Positions 1 to 8,028 are shown, counted from the stretch's first letter. The stretch: 12,953 nt of DNA from an uncultured Azospirillum sp. (GCA_937960755.1 CALGOL010000309.1:1-12953), one strand, 5' to 3'. Program-made: numbers and translations. The notes: generated from the letters alone by a model not told the origin.

Positions 1-824
1 GGCGTTGGGTTCTGGCCCGCGGCGTCGCGGTGGCCCGCAACGCGGAGGGACGCGCCGTGCGCGCCGTCGGCACCCATACCGACGTCACCGGGCGGCGCGA
101 GATGGAAGAGGCGTTGCGCCGGCAAACCGAAGCGCTCAGCCGCTCCAACGCCGAGTTGGAGGCCTTCGCTTATGTCGCCTCCCATGATCTGCGCCAGCCG
201 TTGCGCACGGTGAACAGCTACGCCGCCCTGCTGGAGCGGGAATTGGGCGCCGCCGTCAGCGACGACGCCAAAGAGTTTATCGGCTTCATCCGCGACGGCG
301 CCAAACGCATGGACCGGCTGGTGGTGGATTTGCTGGAATACAGCCGCGTCGGGCGCAACTGCGCGCCCTTCTCTCCCGTCTCCACGGCGACAACGGCGCA
401 GGACGCCGTGGCGAACCTCAACGCCGCCTTGCTTGAGAGCGGCGGCGCCGTCGTCATTTCACCCGATCTGCCGACCGTTCGGGGCGACGAGTCGGAATTG
501 TTGCGCCTGTTCCAAAATCTTATCGGCAATGCGATAAAATACCGCCACCCTGATCGGCCGCCGCAAATCGTCGTGACGGCGGAATCCCAGGACGATCATT
601 TGCTGTTTTCCGTCGCCGACAACGGAATCGGCGTCGCCCCACAACATTTTGAGCGTATATTCGGCATTTTTCAGCGCCTGCACGGCCCGTCAGACGGCGT
701 TGAAGGCACCGGCGTCGGTCTGGCGCTCTGTAAGAAGATCGTTGAACATCACGGCGGGCGCATCTGGGTCGAATCCGCCCCGGCGGAGGGCTGCGTTTTT
801 CGCTTCAGCCTGCCTCGTCCGTGA
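1..824 (+). CDS. PAS-linked sensor histidine kinase, 5'-truncated by the window edge
   Basis: This is the C-terminal part of a two-component sensor kinase. It autophosphorylates on a histidine and passes the phosphate to a response regulator that is not in view. The frame is open from base 3 and begins inside the end of a PAS/PAC domain (RWVLARG, then [11 protein letters not shown]), so the true start lies upstream and the GTG at 30 should not be taken as the start. A HisKA dimerisation domain follows, with the H-box SHDLRQPLR (His codon at 183-185), a form shared with bacteriophytochrome-type kinases. The HATPase_c domain has the N-box [10 protein letters not shown] (Asn at 528-530), the G1 box DNGIGV (from 618), an F-box-like FGIFQRL and the G2 box GTGVGLAL (from 705). 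All catalytic boxes look intact. There is no C-terminal receiver domain. No transmembrane segment is visible in this part. The ligand or signal cannot be told from this portion. Confidence 0.93.
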   Translation, partial: RWVLARGVAVARNAEGRAVRAVGTHTDVTGRREMEEALRRQTEALSRSNAELEAFAYVASHDLRQPLRTVNSYAALLERELGAAVSDDAKEFIGFIRDGAKRMDRLVVDLLEYSRVGRNCAPFSPVSTATTAQDAVANLNAALLESGGAVVISPDLPTVRGDESELLRLFQNLIGNAIKYRHPDRPPQIVVTAESQDDHLLFSVADNGIGVAPQHFERIFGIFQRLHGPSDGVEGTGVGLALCKKIVEHHGGRIWVESAPAEGCVFRFSLPRP

Positions 825-832
825 GATCACGG

Positions 833-861
833 TTGCGCGTTCTTTTGTCGCCGCCTATAAC
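833..861 (+). promoter_or_regulatory. Candidate sigma70-type promoter of ndk
   Basis: TTGCGC at 833-838 and TATAAC at 856-861 are separated by exactly 17 bases, in the 140-bp gap between the kinase stop and ndk. The -10 box matches the consensus at five of six positions. The -35 box matches only in its first three bases. This would give ndk its own transcript. It is a reading by eye only. Confidence 0.4.
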
Positions 862-964
862 CCGCCCGCCAACCCCGCCAACCACGATATCGTCAAGCCG
901 CTTTGCAACCGGGCCGAGGGCGGGGCCCGCGCGGCGCAACAGTAAACCAGGAGCCTGGAAACCC

Positions 965-1387
965 ATGGCCGTCGAACGCACTCTTTCGATCCTCAAGCCG
1001 GACGCCACCCGCCGCAACCTGACCGGCAAGATCAACGCCCGGTTCGAAGAAGCCGGCCTGCGCATCGTCGCGCAAAAGCGCGTGCAACTGACCCAAGCCC
1101 AGGCCGAGCAGTTTTACGCCGTTCACCGCGAACGTCCGTTCTTCGGCGAACTGGTGTCGTTCATGATCTCCGGCCCGGTGGTGTTGCAGGTGCTGGAAGG
1201 CGAGAACGCCGTCGCCCGCAACCGCGAAATCATGGGCGCCACCAACCCGGCCAACGCCGCGGAAGGCACCATCCGTAAGGATTTCGCCGAATCCATCGAA
1301 GCCAACTCGGTGCATGGTTCGGATTCGCTGGAAAACGCCGCCATCGAAGTGGCCTATTTCTTCTCGGGTCTCGAAATCGTCGGCTGA
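965..1387 (+). CDS. ndk: Nucleoside diphosphate kinase
   Basis: This cytoplasmic enzyme transfers the gamma-phosphate of ATP to nucleoside diphosphates through a phosphohistidine, balancing the NTP and dNTP pools. The product is 140 residues, the usual bacterial length. It begins [14 protein letters not shown], the family's typical opening, with the conserved Lys11. The active-site segment NSVHGSDS carries the catalytic His117 and conserved Asn114. The start is the ATG at 965, preceded by AGGAG at 949-953. The frame stays open further upstream, but that extension shows no similarity to the family and was rejected. The gene stands alone between a kinase and an unknown gene, with a promoter-like site in front and an inverted repeat behind. 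Identity is essentially certain. Confidence 0.98.
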   Translation: MAVERTLSILKPDATRRNLTGKINARFEEAGLRIVAQKRVQLTQAQAEQFYAVHRERPFFGELVSFMISGPVVLQVLEGENAVARNREIMGATNPANAAEGTIRKDFAESIEANSVHGSDSLENAAIEVAYFFSGLEIVG

Positions 1388-1404
1388 TCCGGCTGATTTA
1401 GTAC

Positions 1405-1451
1405 AACCGCCGTCGCTTCCCGTCGCTCAAGATGGACAAGCGGCGGCGGTT
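1405..1451 (+). terminator. Inverted repeat after ndk, possible terminator
   Basis: AACCGCCGTCGC (1405-1416) and GCGGCGGCGGTT (1440-1451) can pair over 12 bases, with one T-G wobble, around a 23-base loop. The hairpin starts 17 bases after the ndk stop. What follows (TATAGTATTTGCGTTCTT) is only moderately T-rich, so termination may be weak. Its position suits transcript ending or 3' protection of ndk mRNA. Confidence 0.4.
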
Positions 1452-1499
1452 ATAGTATTTGCGTTCTTAACCATATTCATCTGGAAAAGGACGCCGCCA

Positions 1500-1985
1500 A
1501 TGACCGCCGACGCAGCGCCGCCGCAAGGCGTCCCCTTCCCCGCCCTAATGAACGCTAACGATCTTGGCGACGAGGCTGTCGTCGAATTGCTGGTGCGCGG
1601 CTTCACCGATCAGGCCTTGGATGTTTTCCAAGCCATCGCCGCCGGCGAACGCGGCCTTGACGACGGCGCCGAAGAAATCGGCGCGCAGGCACAAGCGCTC
1701 AACAGTCTTTTCCTTGGCGAAGCAAATCTGGCCGACGTTAAAATTCATCCGTGGAATAGCCCGGAACAGTTGGGCGTTTATCTGCGTGAAGCGTTGGGAT
1801 TGGACTTCCCGCCCGAAGAATGCGTGCGCGCTGGGCTCATTCATCTCGCCACCTTGATTATGCACGCCATCCAGGGCTCGCCCGATAATTGGGAGGCGGA
1901 GGTAGAGGCGCTGCGCTTGGAAATGCGCGACCTGCTGCTGGGACGCCAGCCGCTCGACGATGGCGCGGAAGAAGCGCCGATCTGA
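1500..1985 (+). CDS. Hypothetical acidic protein, 161 residues
   Basis: I do not recognise this protein. The chosen start is the ATG at 1500, with AAAAGGA at 1485-1491 eight bases upstream. The frame is open further up but runs through ndk and the inverted repeat, so a longer form is unlikely. The product is strongly acidic and looks helical throughout, with no signal peptide, transmembrane segment or cysteine motif of note. It contains segments such as GDEAVVELLVRGFTDQALDV and the tail LLLGRQPLDDGAEEAPI. Helix-rich repeats with regularly placed Leu and Ala suggest a small soluble protein, possibly an adaptor or protein-binding module, but that is inference. Codon use matches the neighbours, which supports a real gene. 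It lies 112 bp after ndk and 107 bp before the first glucosidase, and probably belongs to neither unit. Confidence 0.8.
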   Translation: MTADAAPPQGVPFPALMNANDLGDEAVVELLVRGFTDQALDVFQAIAAGERGLDDGAEEIGAQAQALNSLFLGEANLADVKIHPWNSPEQLGVYLREALGLDFPPEECVRAGLIHLATLIMHAIQGSPDNWEAEVEALRLEMRDLLLGRQPLDDGAEEAPI

Positions 1986-2092
1986 CGGCGCGGCAAACCG
2001 CGGAAATTAGTATTCAAACTTTGAAAATTGTTTTAACATCATAGCCTTAGCTGTTTGCACCGCAATAAAAGCGCAAAAGAAAACAAGCAAAC
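1986..2092 (+). promoter_or_regulatory. AT-rich leader before the glucosidase unit
   Basis: This 107-bp gap is clearly richer in A and T than its surroundings, especially from 2005 to 2092. It contains TTGAAA at 2021-2026, which could be a -35 box, but I see no good -10 box at the right spacing. It probably holds the promoter of the GH1/GH1/transporter unit. The ribosome site before the ATG at 2093 is weak (A-rich, around AAAAGAAAA), so translation of the first gene may depend on the AT-rich, unstructured leader. Confidence 0.3.
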
Positions 2093-3430
2093 ATGAACAA
2101 GGCCCAGTCCGGCGCGCCCCCCGGCTTCGTCTGGGGCGTCTCCACCTCCGCCTTTCAGGTGGAAGGGGCGACCGGCGAGGATGGCCGCGGCCCCTCCATC
2201 TGGGACATGCGTTGCAAAACGGCGGGGGGCGTCGCCGACGGCTCCAACGCCGATACGGCCAGCGACCATTATCACCGCTGGGAAGAAGACGTCGGCCTGA
2301 TGCGCCAAATCGGCGTCGACGCCTATCGCTTCTCGCTGGCGTGGCCGCGCATTCTGCCGCGCGGCCGGGGCGTCGCCAACGATAAGGGGCTGGACTTTTA
2401 CGACCGGCTGATTGACCGGCAGCTGGAAGCCGGGATTGACCCCTGGGTCTGCCTTTATCATTGGGATTTGCCGCAAGCGCTGCATGACTTGGGGGGCTGG
2501 AGCCGGCGGGATTGCGCCGGTTGGTTCGCCGATTACGCCGCCTTGTGCGCTTCGCGCTATGGCGACCGGGTCAAGCGCTGGATCACCTTTAACGAGTTTT
2601 CGGTTTTCACCTTGTTCGGCTACGCCATCCCATGGGCGGCGCCGGGGATCACCGACCGGGTGCAGCACCTCAAATCCATCCATCACGTCAACCTCGCCCA
2701 TGGCATGGGCGTCGACGTGCTGCGGGATCTGGTTCCGGGCGCCTCTATCGGCGCCATCCATAATCGCCAGAAGATTATTCCCGAAGGGGAGCGGCCGGAG
2801 AACGCCGCCGCCGCCGCTTTGCTGGATGAACACTGGAACCGCGCCTTCCCCGACCCGCAAATCCTCGGCCGTTATCCGCCGCAACTGGCCGAAGCGCTGG
2901 AACCCTACGTCGCGGCCAGCGACATGGCGCGCATCCGCCGTCCGGTGGATTGGTTCGGGCTGAACCACTACGGGCCGATTTTCGCCAAAGTTGATCCCAG
3001 CTTCGTTTGGGGCTACGGCTGGGGCGAGGCGCCCGCCGGTTCGCCGGATTACGGGGTGGGGTGGCCGATCTTCCCCGACGCCTTCCGTGACGAGATCCTA
3101 GCCATCCATCAAATCTACCGCCTGCCCGTCGTCGTAACGGAAAACGGCTGCGGCGGCGGCGATGAAATCGGCCCGGACGGGGCGGTCGACGACCCGCACC
3201 GCGTCGCCTATTTCAAGCTCTACCAACAGGCGATGCGCGACGCCATAGCGGCCGGCGCCGACGTCCGGGGTTATTTCGTCTGGTCGCTGTTGGATAATTT
3301 TGAATGGGGCAGCGGCTACAATACCCGCTTTGGCCTCGTTCATGTCGATTTCGCCACCGGCCGGCGCACGCTGAAATCCTCGGCGCGCTGGTACGCCGAC
3401 CTTATCAAAGCGGCGAAGACCGCCGGCTAA
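2093..3430 (+). CDS. Beta-glucosidase, glycoside hydrolase family 1 (first copy)
   Basis: This is a retaining GH1 enzyme expected to cleave beta-linked glucose or galactose from a small glycoside. With no signal peptide it should act in the cytoplasm. The product is 445 residues, normal for the family. It opens with the GH1 N-terminal signature (FVWGVSTSAFQVEGA, substrate-binding Gln22), followed by the DHYHRWEEDV and YRFSLAWPRI blocks. YHWDLPQAL carries His123, TENG carries the nucleophile Glu350, and WSLLDNFEW is the aglycone-side block. The acid/base Glu168 is present, but the near-invariant NEP motif reads NEF (WITFNEFSVF), so Pro is replaced by Phe beside the catalytic Glu. Twelve bases separate it from a second GH1 gene, pointing to one transcript. 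The exact sugar specificity cannot be assigned. An older term would be bglA/bglB, which I do not apply. Confidence 0.95.
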   Translation: MNKAQSGAPPGFVWGVSTSAFQVEGATGEDGRGPSIWDMRCKTAGGVADGSNADTASDHYHRWEEDVGLMRQIGVDAYRFSLAWPRILPRGRGVANDKGLDFYDRLIDRQLEAGIDPWVCLYHWDLPQALHDLGGWSRRDCAGWFADYAALCASRYGDRVKRWITFNEFSVFTLFGYAIPWAAPGITDRVQHLKSIHHVNLAHGMGVDVLRDLVPGASIGAIHNRQKIIPEGERPENAAAAALLDEHWNRAFPDPQILGRYPPQLAEALEPYVAASDMARIRRPVDWFGLNHYGPIFAKVDPSFVWGYGWGEAPAGSPDYGVGWPIFPDAFRDEILAIHQIYRLPVVVTENGCGGGDEIGPDGAVDDPHRVAYFKLYQQAMRDAIAAGADVRGYFVWSLLDNFEWGSGYNTRFGLVHVDFATGRRTLKSSARWYADLIKAAKTAG

Positions 3431-3442
3431 AGGGAAACCCGC

Positions 3443-4825
3443 ATGACCGACCTTGCCTTTCCCCCCGGTTTCTTCTGGGGCGCCTCCACCTCCTCTTACC
3501 AGATCGAAGGGGCGCTTGACGCCGACGGTCGCGGGGCATGCGTTTGGGACGCCTTCACCGCCGCCGGCAAGATTCAGGACGGCACGACCGCCGCCGTCGC
3601 CTGCGACCATTATCATCGCTGGCCGGAGGATGTTGCGCTGCTGAAAAACGCCGGCTTCAATGCGTATCGCTTCTCCATCGCCTGGCCGCGCATCCAGGCG
3701 ACCGGAACCGGTCCCGCCAACCCGGCGGGGCTGGATTTTTATGACCGGCTGGTGGACGGGTTGCTGGAAGCCGGCGTTCGCCCGATGGCTTGCCTTTACC
3801 ATTGGGACTTGCCGCAACCGTTAGAGGACGCCGGCGGCTGGCAGGGGCGCGGCATTATTGAGCCCTTCGCCGATTACGCCCGCATCGTCGCCGCGCGGCT
3901 GGCCGACCGGGTCAAAGACTGGATGATGCTGAATGAGCCCAATGTGGTGGCGATCTTCGGCTACGGCGTCGGCGAACACGCCCCCGGCCATCATCTGGGC
4001 GAAATCGGCATGCTGCGAGCGCTGCATCACCAGAATTTGGCGCAAGGCGCGGCGTTGCGCGCCATCGCCGCCGAGCATTCGGGTTTAACGCTGGGCACCG
4101 TGCTCAACCTTCAGCCCTGCCGGGCGGAGGACGACAAGCCGGAGAATGTCGCCGCCGCGGCGCGCTGGGACGCGGTGTGGAACCGCGTCACCCTCGACGG
4201 TTTGCTAAAAGGCGAAATCCCCGCCCTGCTGGCTGACAAAATGGCGGATTTCGTCTTGCCGAACGACATGAACTTAGCCCGCTATCCAATTGATCTATTG
4301 GGAATTAACTACTACTCTCGCATGACGATGAAGCATGAGGCGGGCCGCCCCTTCGACGTCTGGTGGGGCGACGCCTTCGCGCCAGAGCGGGGCAAGCCAG
4401 ATGCGGAGGTCGACCGCTGGACCGGCATGGCGTGGCCGGTGCAACCGGACGGGCTCTACGACCTGCTGGTCGATCTGCGGAACAATTACGGCAACCTGCC
4501 AGTTTACATCGCCGAGAACGGCTGCGCCTATGACGACGTCGTCGCGGCGGATGGTTCGGTGCATGACGCCGAGCGGGTCGCTTATTTCCGCGACCATGTC
4601 GCGGCGGTGGCGCGGGCCGCGGCCGACGGCTGCGCCGTCAAGGGCTACCTGTGCTGGAGCCTGCTGGATAATTTTGAGTGGGCCTACGGCCTCGCCAAGC
4701 GCTTCGGCGTGGTGCGGGTGGATTATGACACGCTCCGCCGCACGCCCAAGGACAGCTATCGCTATCTGGCGTCCTGCGCCGCCGCCAATAAGGCGTTGGC
4801 GGCCTTGCCTGGGGCGGGCGCTTGA
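3443..4825 (+). CDS. Beta-glucosidase, glycoside hydrolase family 1 (second copy)
   Basis: This is a second retaining GH1 enzyme, 460 residues, cytoplasmic by lack of a signal peptide. It carries FFWGASTSSYQIEGA (Gln20), YHWDLPQPL (His120), the canonical acid/base motif LNEPNV (Glu165), the nucleophile in IAENG (Glu358) and WSLLDNFEW. The ATG at 3443 has AAAGGGA at 3430-3436 in front. It is clearly homologous to the gene just upstream along its full length. It differs in many loops, including a longer stretch with DVWWGDAFAPE before the nucleophile strand. The pair is therefore an old tandem duplication, or two acquired paralogues with different aglycone preferences. Its stop overlaps the TTG start of the downstream transporter gene (bases 4822-4825), implying translational coupling. 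Confidence 0.96.
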   Translation: MTDLAFPPGFFWGASTSSYQIEGALDADGRGACVWDAFTAAGKIQDGTTAAVACDHYHRWPEDVALLKNAGFNAYRFSIAWPRIQATGTGPANPAGLDFYDRLVDGLLEAGVRPMACLYHWDLPQPLEDAGGWQGRGIIEPFADYARIVAARLADRVKDWMMLNEPNVVAIFGYGVGEHAPGHHLGEIGMLRALHHQNLAQGAALRAIAAEHSGLTLGTVLNLQPCRAEDDKPENVAAAARWDAVWNRVTLDGLLKGEIPALLADKMADFVLPNDMNLARYPIDLLGINYYSRMTMKHEAGRPFDVWWGDAFAPERGKPDAEVDRWTGMAWPVQPDGLYDLLVDLRNNYGNLPVYIAENGCAYDDVVAADGSVHDAERVAYFRDHVAAVARAAADGCAVKGYLCWSLLDNFEWAYGLAKRFGVVRVDYDTLRRTPKDSYRYLASCAAANKALAALPGAGA

Positions 4826-6630
4826 CCGCGGCCGAGCCCAGCCCAGGCGGCGACGCCCGTTCCTTCGCCCGGCGCTTTCTGGCGCTGTCGCGGCAGTATT
4901 GGAACAGCGAGCGGCGCTGGCGCATCCGGCTGCACACCAGCTTTCTGGTCGGCCTCACCATGTTGCAGGTGGTGACGCCGGTTTTGCTGAACCTGTGGAG
5001 CGAGCAGTTGTTCGACGCGCTGGAGCAGCGCTCAATGGACGGCTTCATGCTGATGCTGGGCGCTGCGGGCGGCATCCTGGCGTTTCACGTCGGCGTGTCC
5101 TACACCCACCTGCTTATCAAGCGGCGGCTGCAATACGACTGGCGCAATTGGCTGACCCGTAATCTGCTGAACGACTGGCTGGCGCGCGGCCGCCACCATC
5201 AGATTTTCTATTTGCCGGGCGACCATGACAACCCCGATGGCCGCATCGCCGAAGACATCCGCATCGCCACCGAAGTCGCCATCGACCTCGCCCACTCGTT
5301 ATTTTACTGCATCCTCTTGCTGATTAGCTTCACAAATATCTTGTGGATGCTGTCGGGCGCACCGGAAATGACGTTTTTCGGCATGACGTTTTCGGTGCCG
5401 GGCTATCTGCTTTACATCGCGCTGGTCTACGCCGCCGCCGGCACCGCTATTGCGATGATTATCGGCAAGCCGCTGGTGGATGCGGTCAACCGGCGCCAAG
5501 CCCGCGAAGCCTCGTTCCGTTTCGGGCTGGCGCGGGTGCGGGAAAACGCCCAGGTCATCGCCCTGCTGCATGGCGAGTCTGAGGAACGCCGCCGGCTGTT
5601 CGACCTGATGCTAGGAGTGCGACAGGGCTGGTACGGCCAGACCCGCGCCCTATCGCACATGATGATTTTTTCCGCCGCCTACATGGTGCTGTCGGCGGCC
5701 TTTCCGATTCTGGTGGCCGCGCCGCGTTACATCGCCGGGGCGATATCGCTGGGCATGCTGATGCAGACGGCGCAGGCTTTTCAGCAGACCGTGGCGGCGC
5801 TGTCGTGGCCGATCGACAATCTGGCGCGCGCCGCCGAATGGAAAGCCTCGGTCGAACGGGTGCTCAGTCTGCAAGACGCGCTGGAGCGGTTGGACCGCGA
5901 AGTAGAGGGCTCGGAAGGCACCGCGCGCGTGGTGGTGGACCGCGACGACGCGGTGCATTCGCTGACCTTCTCCAATGTGTCGATCACCGAACCGGACGGC
6001 GCGTTGGTCATTAAGCCCTTCACGCTGGAGATAAAGCCCGGCGAGCGCGTGCTGATTTCTGGGGACGCCGGGGCTTCGCTGCGGCTGTTCCGCGCGGTGG
6101 CGCGGGTCTGGCCGTGGGGTCAGGGGCGCATCGCCCTGCCCGCCCACACCCGCGTCTTCTTCATGCCGGAACACCCCTACCTGCCCTACGCCACCTTGCG
6201 CTCGGCGCTCAGCTATCCGGTGGGGCCGGAAAAGGTCGGCGATAATGCGGCGGAAGCCGCCCTTGTACGGGTCGGGCTCGCCCATCTGACCGCGAGGCTG
6301 GACGAACAAGCGGCGTGGGACGAGGAACTGGCGATGTCGGATCAGCAGCGCTTGGGCTTCGCTCGGTTGCTGGTGCGCCGGCCGGACTGGGTTTTCATCG
6401 AAGGCGCAACCGACGCCATGGACCAGGACTCTGAAGAGGAAATGCTGCGGATCATCGATGAAGATTTTCCACAAGCGACCCTGATTACCATCGGCAGCCG
6501 GTCAAGGGTGGAAAAACGCCATCGCCGCCGTCTGACGCTGGAACGGGTGAACGGCGCCGTGCGAATAGTCGACGACGCCGCGCCGCCCGGCGGCGATCAA
6601 GAAAAGGAACGCCGCAAGGCCGCCGAATAG
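4822..6630 (+). CDS. SbmA/BacA/YddA-like ABC membrane-ATPase fusion with degenerate ATPase domain
   Basis: This 602-residue inner-membrane protein belongs to the ABC_membrane_2 group (SbmA, BacA, YddA, peroxisomal ABCD). About five or six transmembrane segments are visible, near residues 38-58, 74-97, 155-178, 188-214, 279-303 and perhaps 305-328. The family hallmark NPDGRIAEDIR is at 137-147 and an EAA-like helix (NRRQAREASFRFG) near 223. The ATPase domain starts near 380, but its motifs are lost. Walker A reads GDAGASLR (414-421) with no GKS. The Q-loop Gln is Glu450. The signature reads LAMSDQQR (503-510) in place of LSxGEQQR. Walker B reads WVFIEGATDAMD (523-534), with Glu for Asp and Gly for the catalytic Glu. 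The switch His is Ser559. The frame is unbroken, so this looks like a maintained pseudo-ATPase rather than a fresh pseudogene. The TTG start overlaps the upstream stop, and the next Met (47) lies inside the first membrane segment. The substrate is unknown. Confidence 0.9.
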   Translation: MTAAEPSPGGDARSFARRFLALSRQYWNSERRWRIRLHTSFLVGLTMLQVVTPVLLNLWSEQLFDALEQRSMDGFMLMLGAAGGILAFHVGVSYTHLLIKRRLQYDWRNWLTRNLLNDWLARGRHHQIFYLPGDHDNPDGRIAEDIRIATEVAIDLAHSLFYCILLLISFTNILWMLSGAPEMTFFGMTFSVPGYLLYIALVYAAAGTAIAMIIGKPLVDAVNRRQAREASFRFGLARVRENAQVIALLHGESEERRRLFDLMLGVRQGWYGQTRALSHMMIFSAAYMVLSAAFPILVAAPRYIAGAISLGMLMQTAQAFQQTVAALSWPIDNLARAAEWKASVERVLSLQDALERLDREVEGSEGTARVVVDRDDAVHSLTFSNVSITEPDGALVIKPFTLEIKPGERVLISGDAGASLRLFRAVARVWPWGQGRIALPAHTRVFFMPEHPYLPYATLRSALSYPVGPEKVGDNAAEAALVRVGLAHLTARLDEQAAWDEELAMSDQQRLGFARLLVRRPDWVFIEGATDAMDQDSEEEMLRIIDEDFPQATLITIGSRSRVEKRHRRRLTLERVNGAVRIVDDAAPPGGDQEKERRKAAE

Positions 6631-6658
6631 CCCTTGTTCTTACCGCGGCCGCGCAAGT

Positions 6659-7981
6659 TTAACGTAGGGCGGCGAAAGCGGCTTCCGTCGAAGATAACGC
6701 CGCGTCGGCTGCGGCGACGTCGTCCGGCCAGGTATCCTTGCGCCGTTCGCTCAAGGCGGCGTGCTCAGCGGCGATCCGCCGCGCCATGCGCGCCGCGCCG
6801 TCAACCAAAATGGGGCAGGAATCGCGGGCGGCGCAAACGGCGTTCTCCGCCTTGTCGGCCAAGGTTCGCGGATCGTCAATCTCCGCCAGCGTCGCCAGTT
6901 CTATTAGACCCTTATCGAAAAAAGCCTGCGCCCGCACCTGCTGTTCAAGATTGTTCTTCGACAGAGCGCGGGGCACCACCAGCACGGCGACGCCCGACAC
7001 CACCGCCTCCACCACCGTGTTGCCGGCATGGCAAATCACCAACGCCGCGTTGGCGAGCAAGTCGAGAAAATCCCGCCGATTGTGTTCGACAATAATGCCG
7101 CCGTCCGGCGCCGCAGCCCTAGCGGCGGCGGCGATGTCGGCGAAAACCTCGGGATTGCAACCATGCGGAATTATAATCCGCCAAACCCGGTGACGCAGGC
7201 TGGAGAGTTTGCGCGCCGCAATCGCTTTTTTGAACAACAGGATGCTGTCGCGGGTGACGCCGCCGCCTGAGGAGACCAACACCTCCCGCGCGCTTTCCTT
7301 AACGCCGCCGCCGTTGCGCGACGGGGAACTGGCGAAGTAGCCGACGTAGTCGATGCGGTCGCGCACCCCATCCGGCATGATCCCAATGCTTTCCTCCAGC
7401 GCGATCACGTTCCGGTCGCCGCGCACCAGAATGCGGCCGGGAGCGAAAAACTCGGCCGCCAGCGCATAGCGGTCGTCGGCGAGCCCAGGGGAATCCGGGC
7501 TTGATAGACGCGGCGGGAACATGATGTCGCGGGCGATGGAGTAGAGCGGCGGCGAGCGCACCGAGCTCTCGCGAACGTCCGCCCGTATGGCGCGCGCCAG
7601 CGGCACCACCTCAAAATCAAAATTGGCGCGAGCGTACGGCCACATTTCCGTCACCACCGCGTCGGGCTGATAGGCATGGTAAAACGTCAGCAGTCTTTCA
7701 CGTCGCTGATTGCGGTAAGCCGCATCGGTGAACAAAGTTTCACCGTTGGGCGTGATAAGATTGGTCATATTATAGGGGTCGCTCTCTGGGCTTTTCAGGC
7801 GCAGAGGCGGCTGATAGATCATCAGCGCGTCGCCAAAATCAAAGTTATCCGTATGGGCCTTGCTGCCAGTGACGCAGGCGACTTCCCAGCCGTTAGACTG
7901 CAACTGAAGCGCTAGTTCAGACTGAATGCGCGCGTGTCCGCCGCCAACGAGCGACTCGCCCCAAATGAGCGCTTTCGGCAT
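6659..7981 (-). CDS. Predicted GT-B glycosyltransferase (MurG/GT28-like)
   Basis: This 440-residue cytoplasmic or membrane-associated protein is expected to move a sugar from a nucleotide donor to an acceptor. The N-terminal half opens ALIWGESLVGGGHARIQ, with the Gly-rich loop (13-19) typical of GT-B acceptor domains. The second half has the VSSGGG turn (236-241) and the donor-binding segment ICHAGNTVVEAVVSG (316-330), the HxGxxTxxE signature of GT28/MurG-like enzymes, followed by NNLEQQVRAQAF (343-354). It resembles the group of predicted glycosyltransferases often called COG4671, from memory. The start is the ATG at 7981, with AGGTGA five bases upstream; an in-frame GTG at 7990 overlaps that ribosome site and was rejected. 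It is last in a minus-strand unit with two sulfotransferase-domain genes, which suggests a sulfated glycan. It ends 28 bp from the convergent transporter gene. Donor and acceptor are unknown. Confidence 0.87.
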   Translation of the reverse strand: MPKALIWGESLVGGGHARIQSELALQLQSNGWEVACVTGSKAHTDNFDFGDALMIYQPPLRLKSPESDPYNMTNLITPNGETLFTDAAYRNQRRERLLTFYHAYQPDAVVTEMWPYARANFDFEVVPLARAIRADVRESSVRSPPLYSIARDIMFPPRLSSPDSPGLADDRYALAAEFFAPGRILVRGDRNVIALEESIGIMPDGVRDRIDYVGYFASSPSRNGGGVKESAREVLVSSGGGVTRDSILLFKKAIAARKLSSLRHRVWRIIIPHGCNPEVFADIAAAARAAAPDGGIIVEHNRRDFLDLLANAALVICHAGNTVVEAVVSGVAVLVVPRALSKNNLEQQVRAQAFFDKGLIELATLAEIDDPRTLADKAENAVCAARDSCPILVDGAARMARRIAAEHAALSERRKDTWPDDVAAADAALSSTEAAFAALR

Positions 7982-8028
7982 CAGATTCACCTGATTTTAT
8001 CGTTGACGACGCTTAACGGAAAACCCAG

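Noticed and set aside
821..964. An N-terminal extension of ndk of 48 codons in frame.
   Set aside because: The protein from the ATG at 965 has the full standard ndk length and opening, with AGGAG upstream. The extension is low-complexity and covers the promoter-like site.
2039..2968. A 309-codon minus-strand open frame opposite the first glucosidase.
   Set aside because: It is a shadow frame with low-complexity product. The plus strand encodes a complete GH1 enzyme.
5650..6474. A 274-codon open frame on the minus strand opposite the transporter gene.
   Set aside because: It is a GC-rich shadow of the transporter's codon pattern. Its product has many His, Arg and Gln residues and no domain.
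4822..6630. The possibility that the transporter gene is a pseudogene.
   Set aside because: There is no frameshift or early stop, the membrane-domain hallmarks are kept, and start and overlap are in operon style. Only the ATPase catalytic residues are lost, so I report it as a CDS.
6631..6658. CCGCGGCCGCG palindrome in the gap between the convergent transporter and glycosyltransferase genes.
   Set aside because: It is short, has no loop and no T-run, so it cannot be called a terminator.
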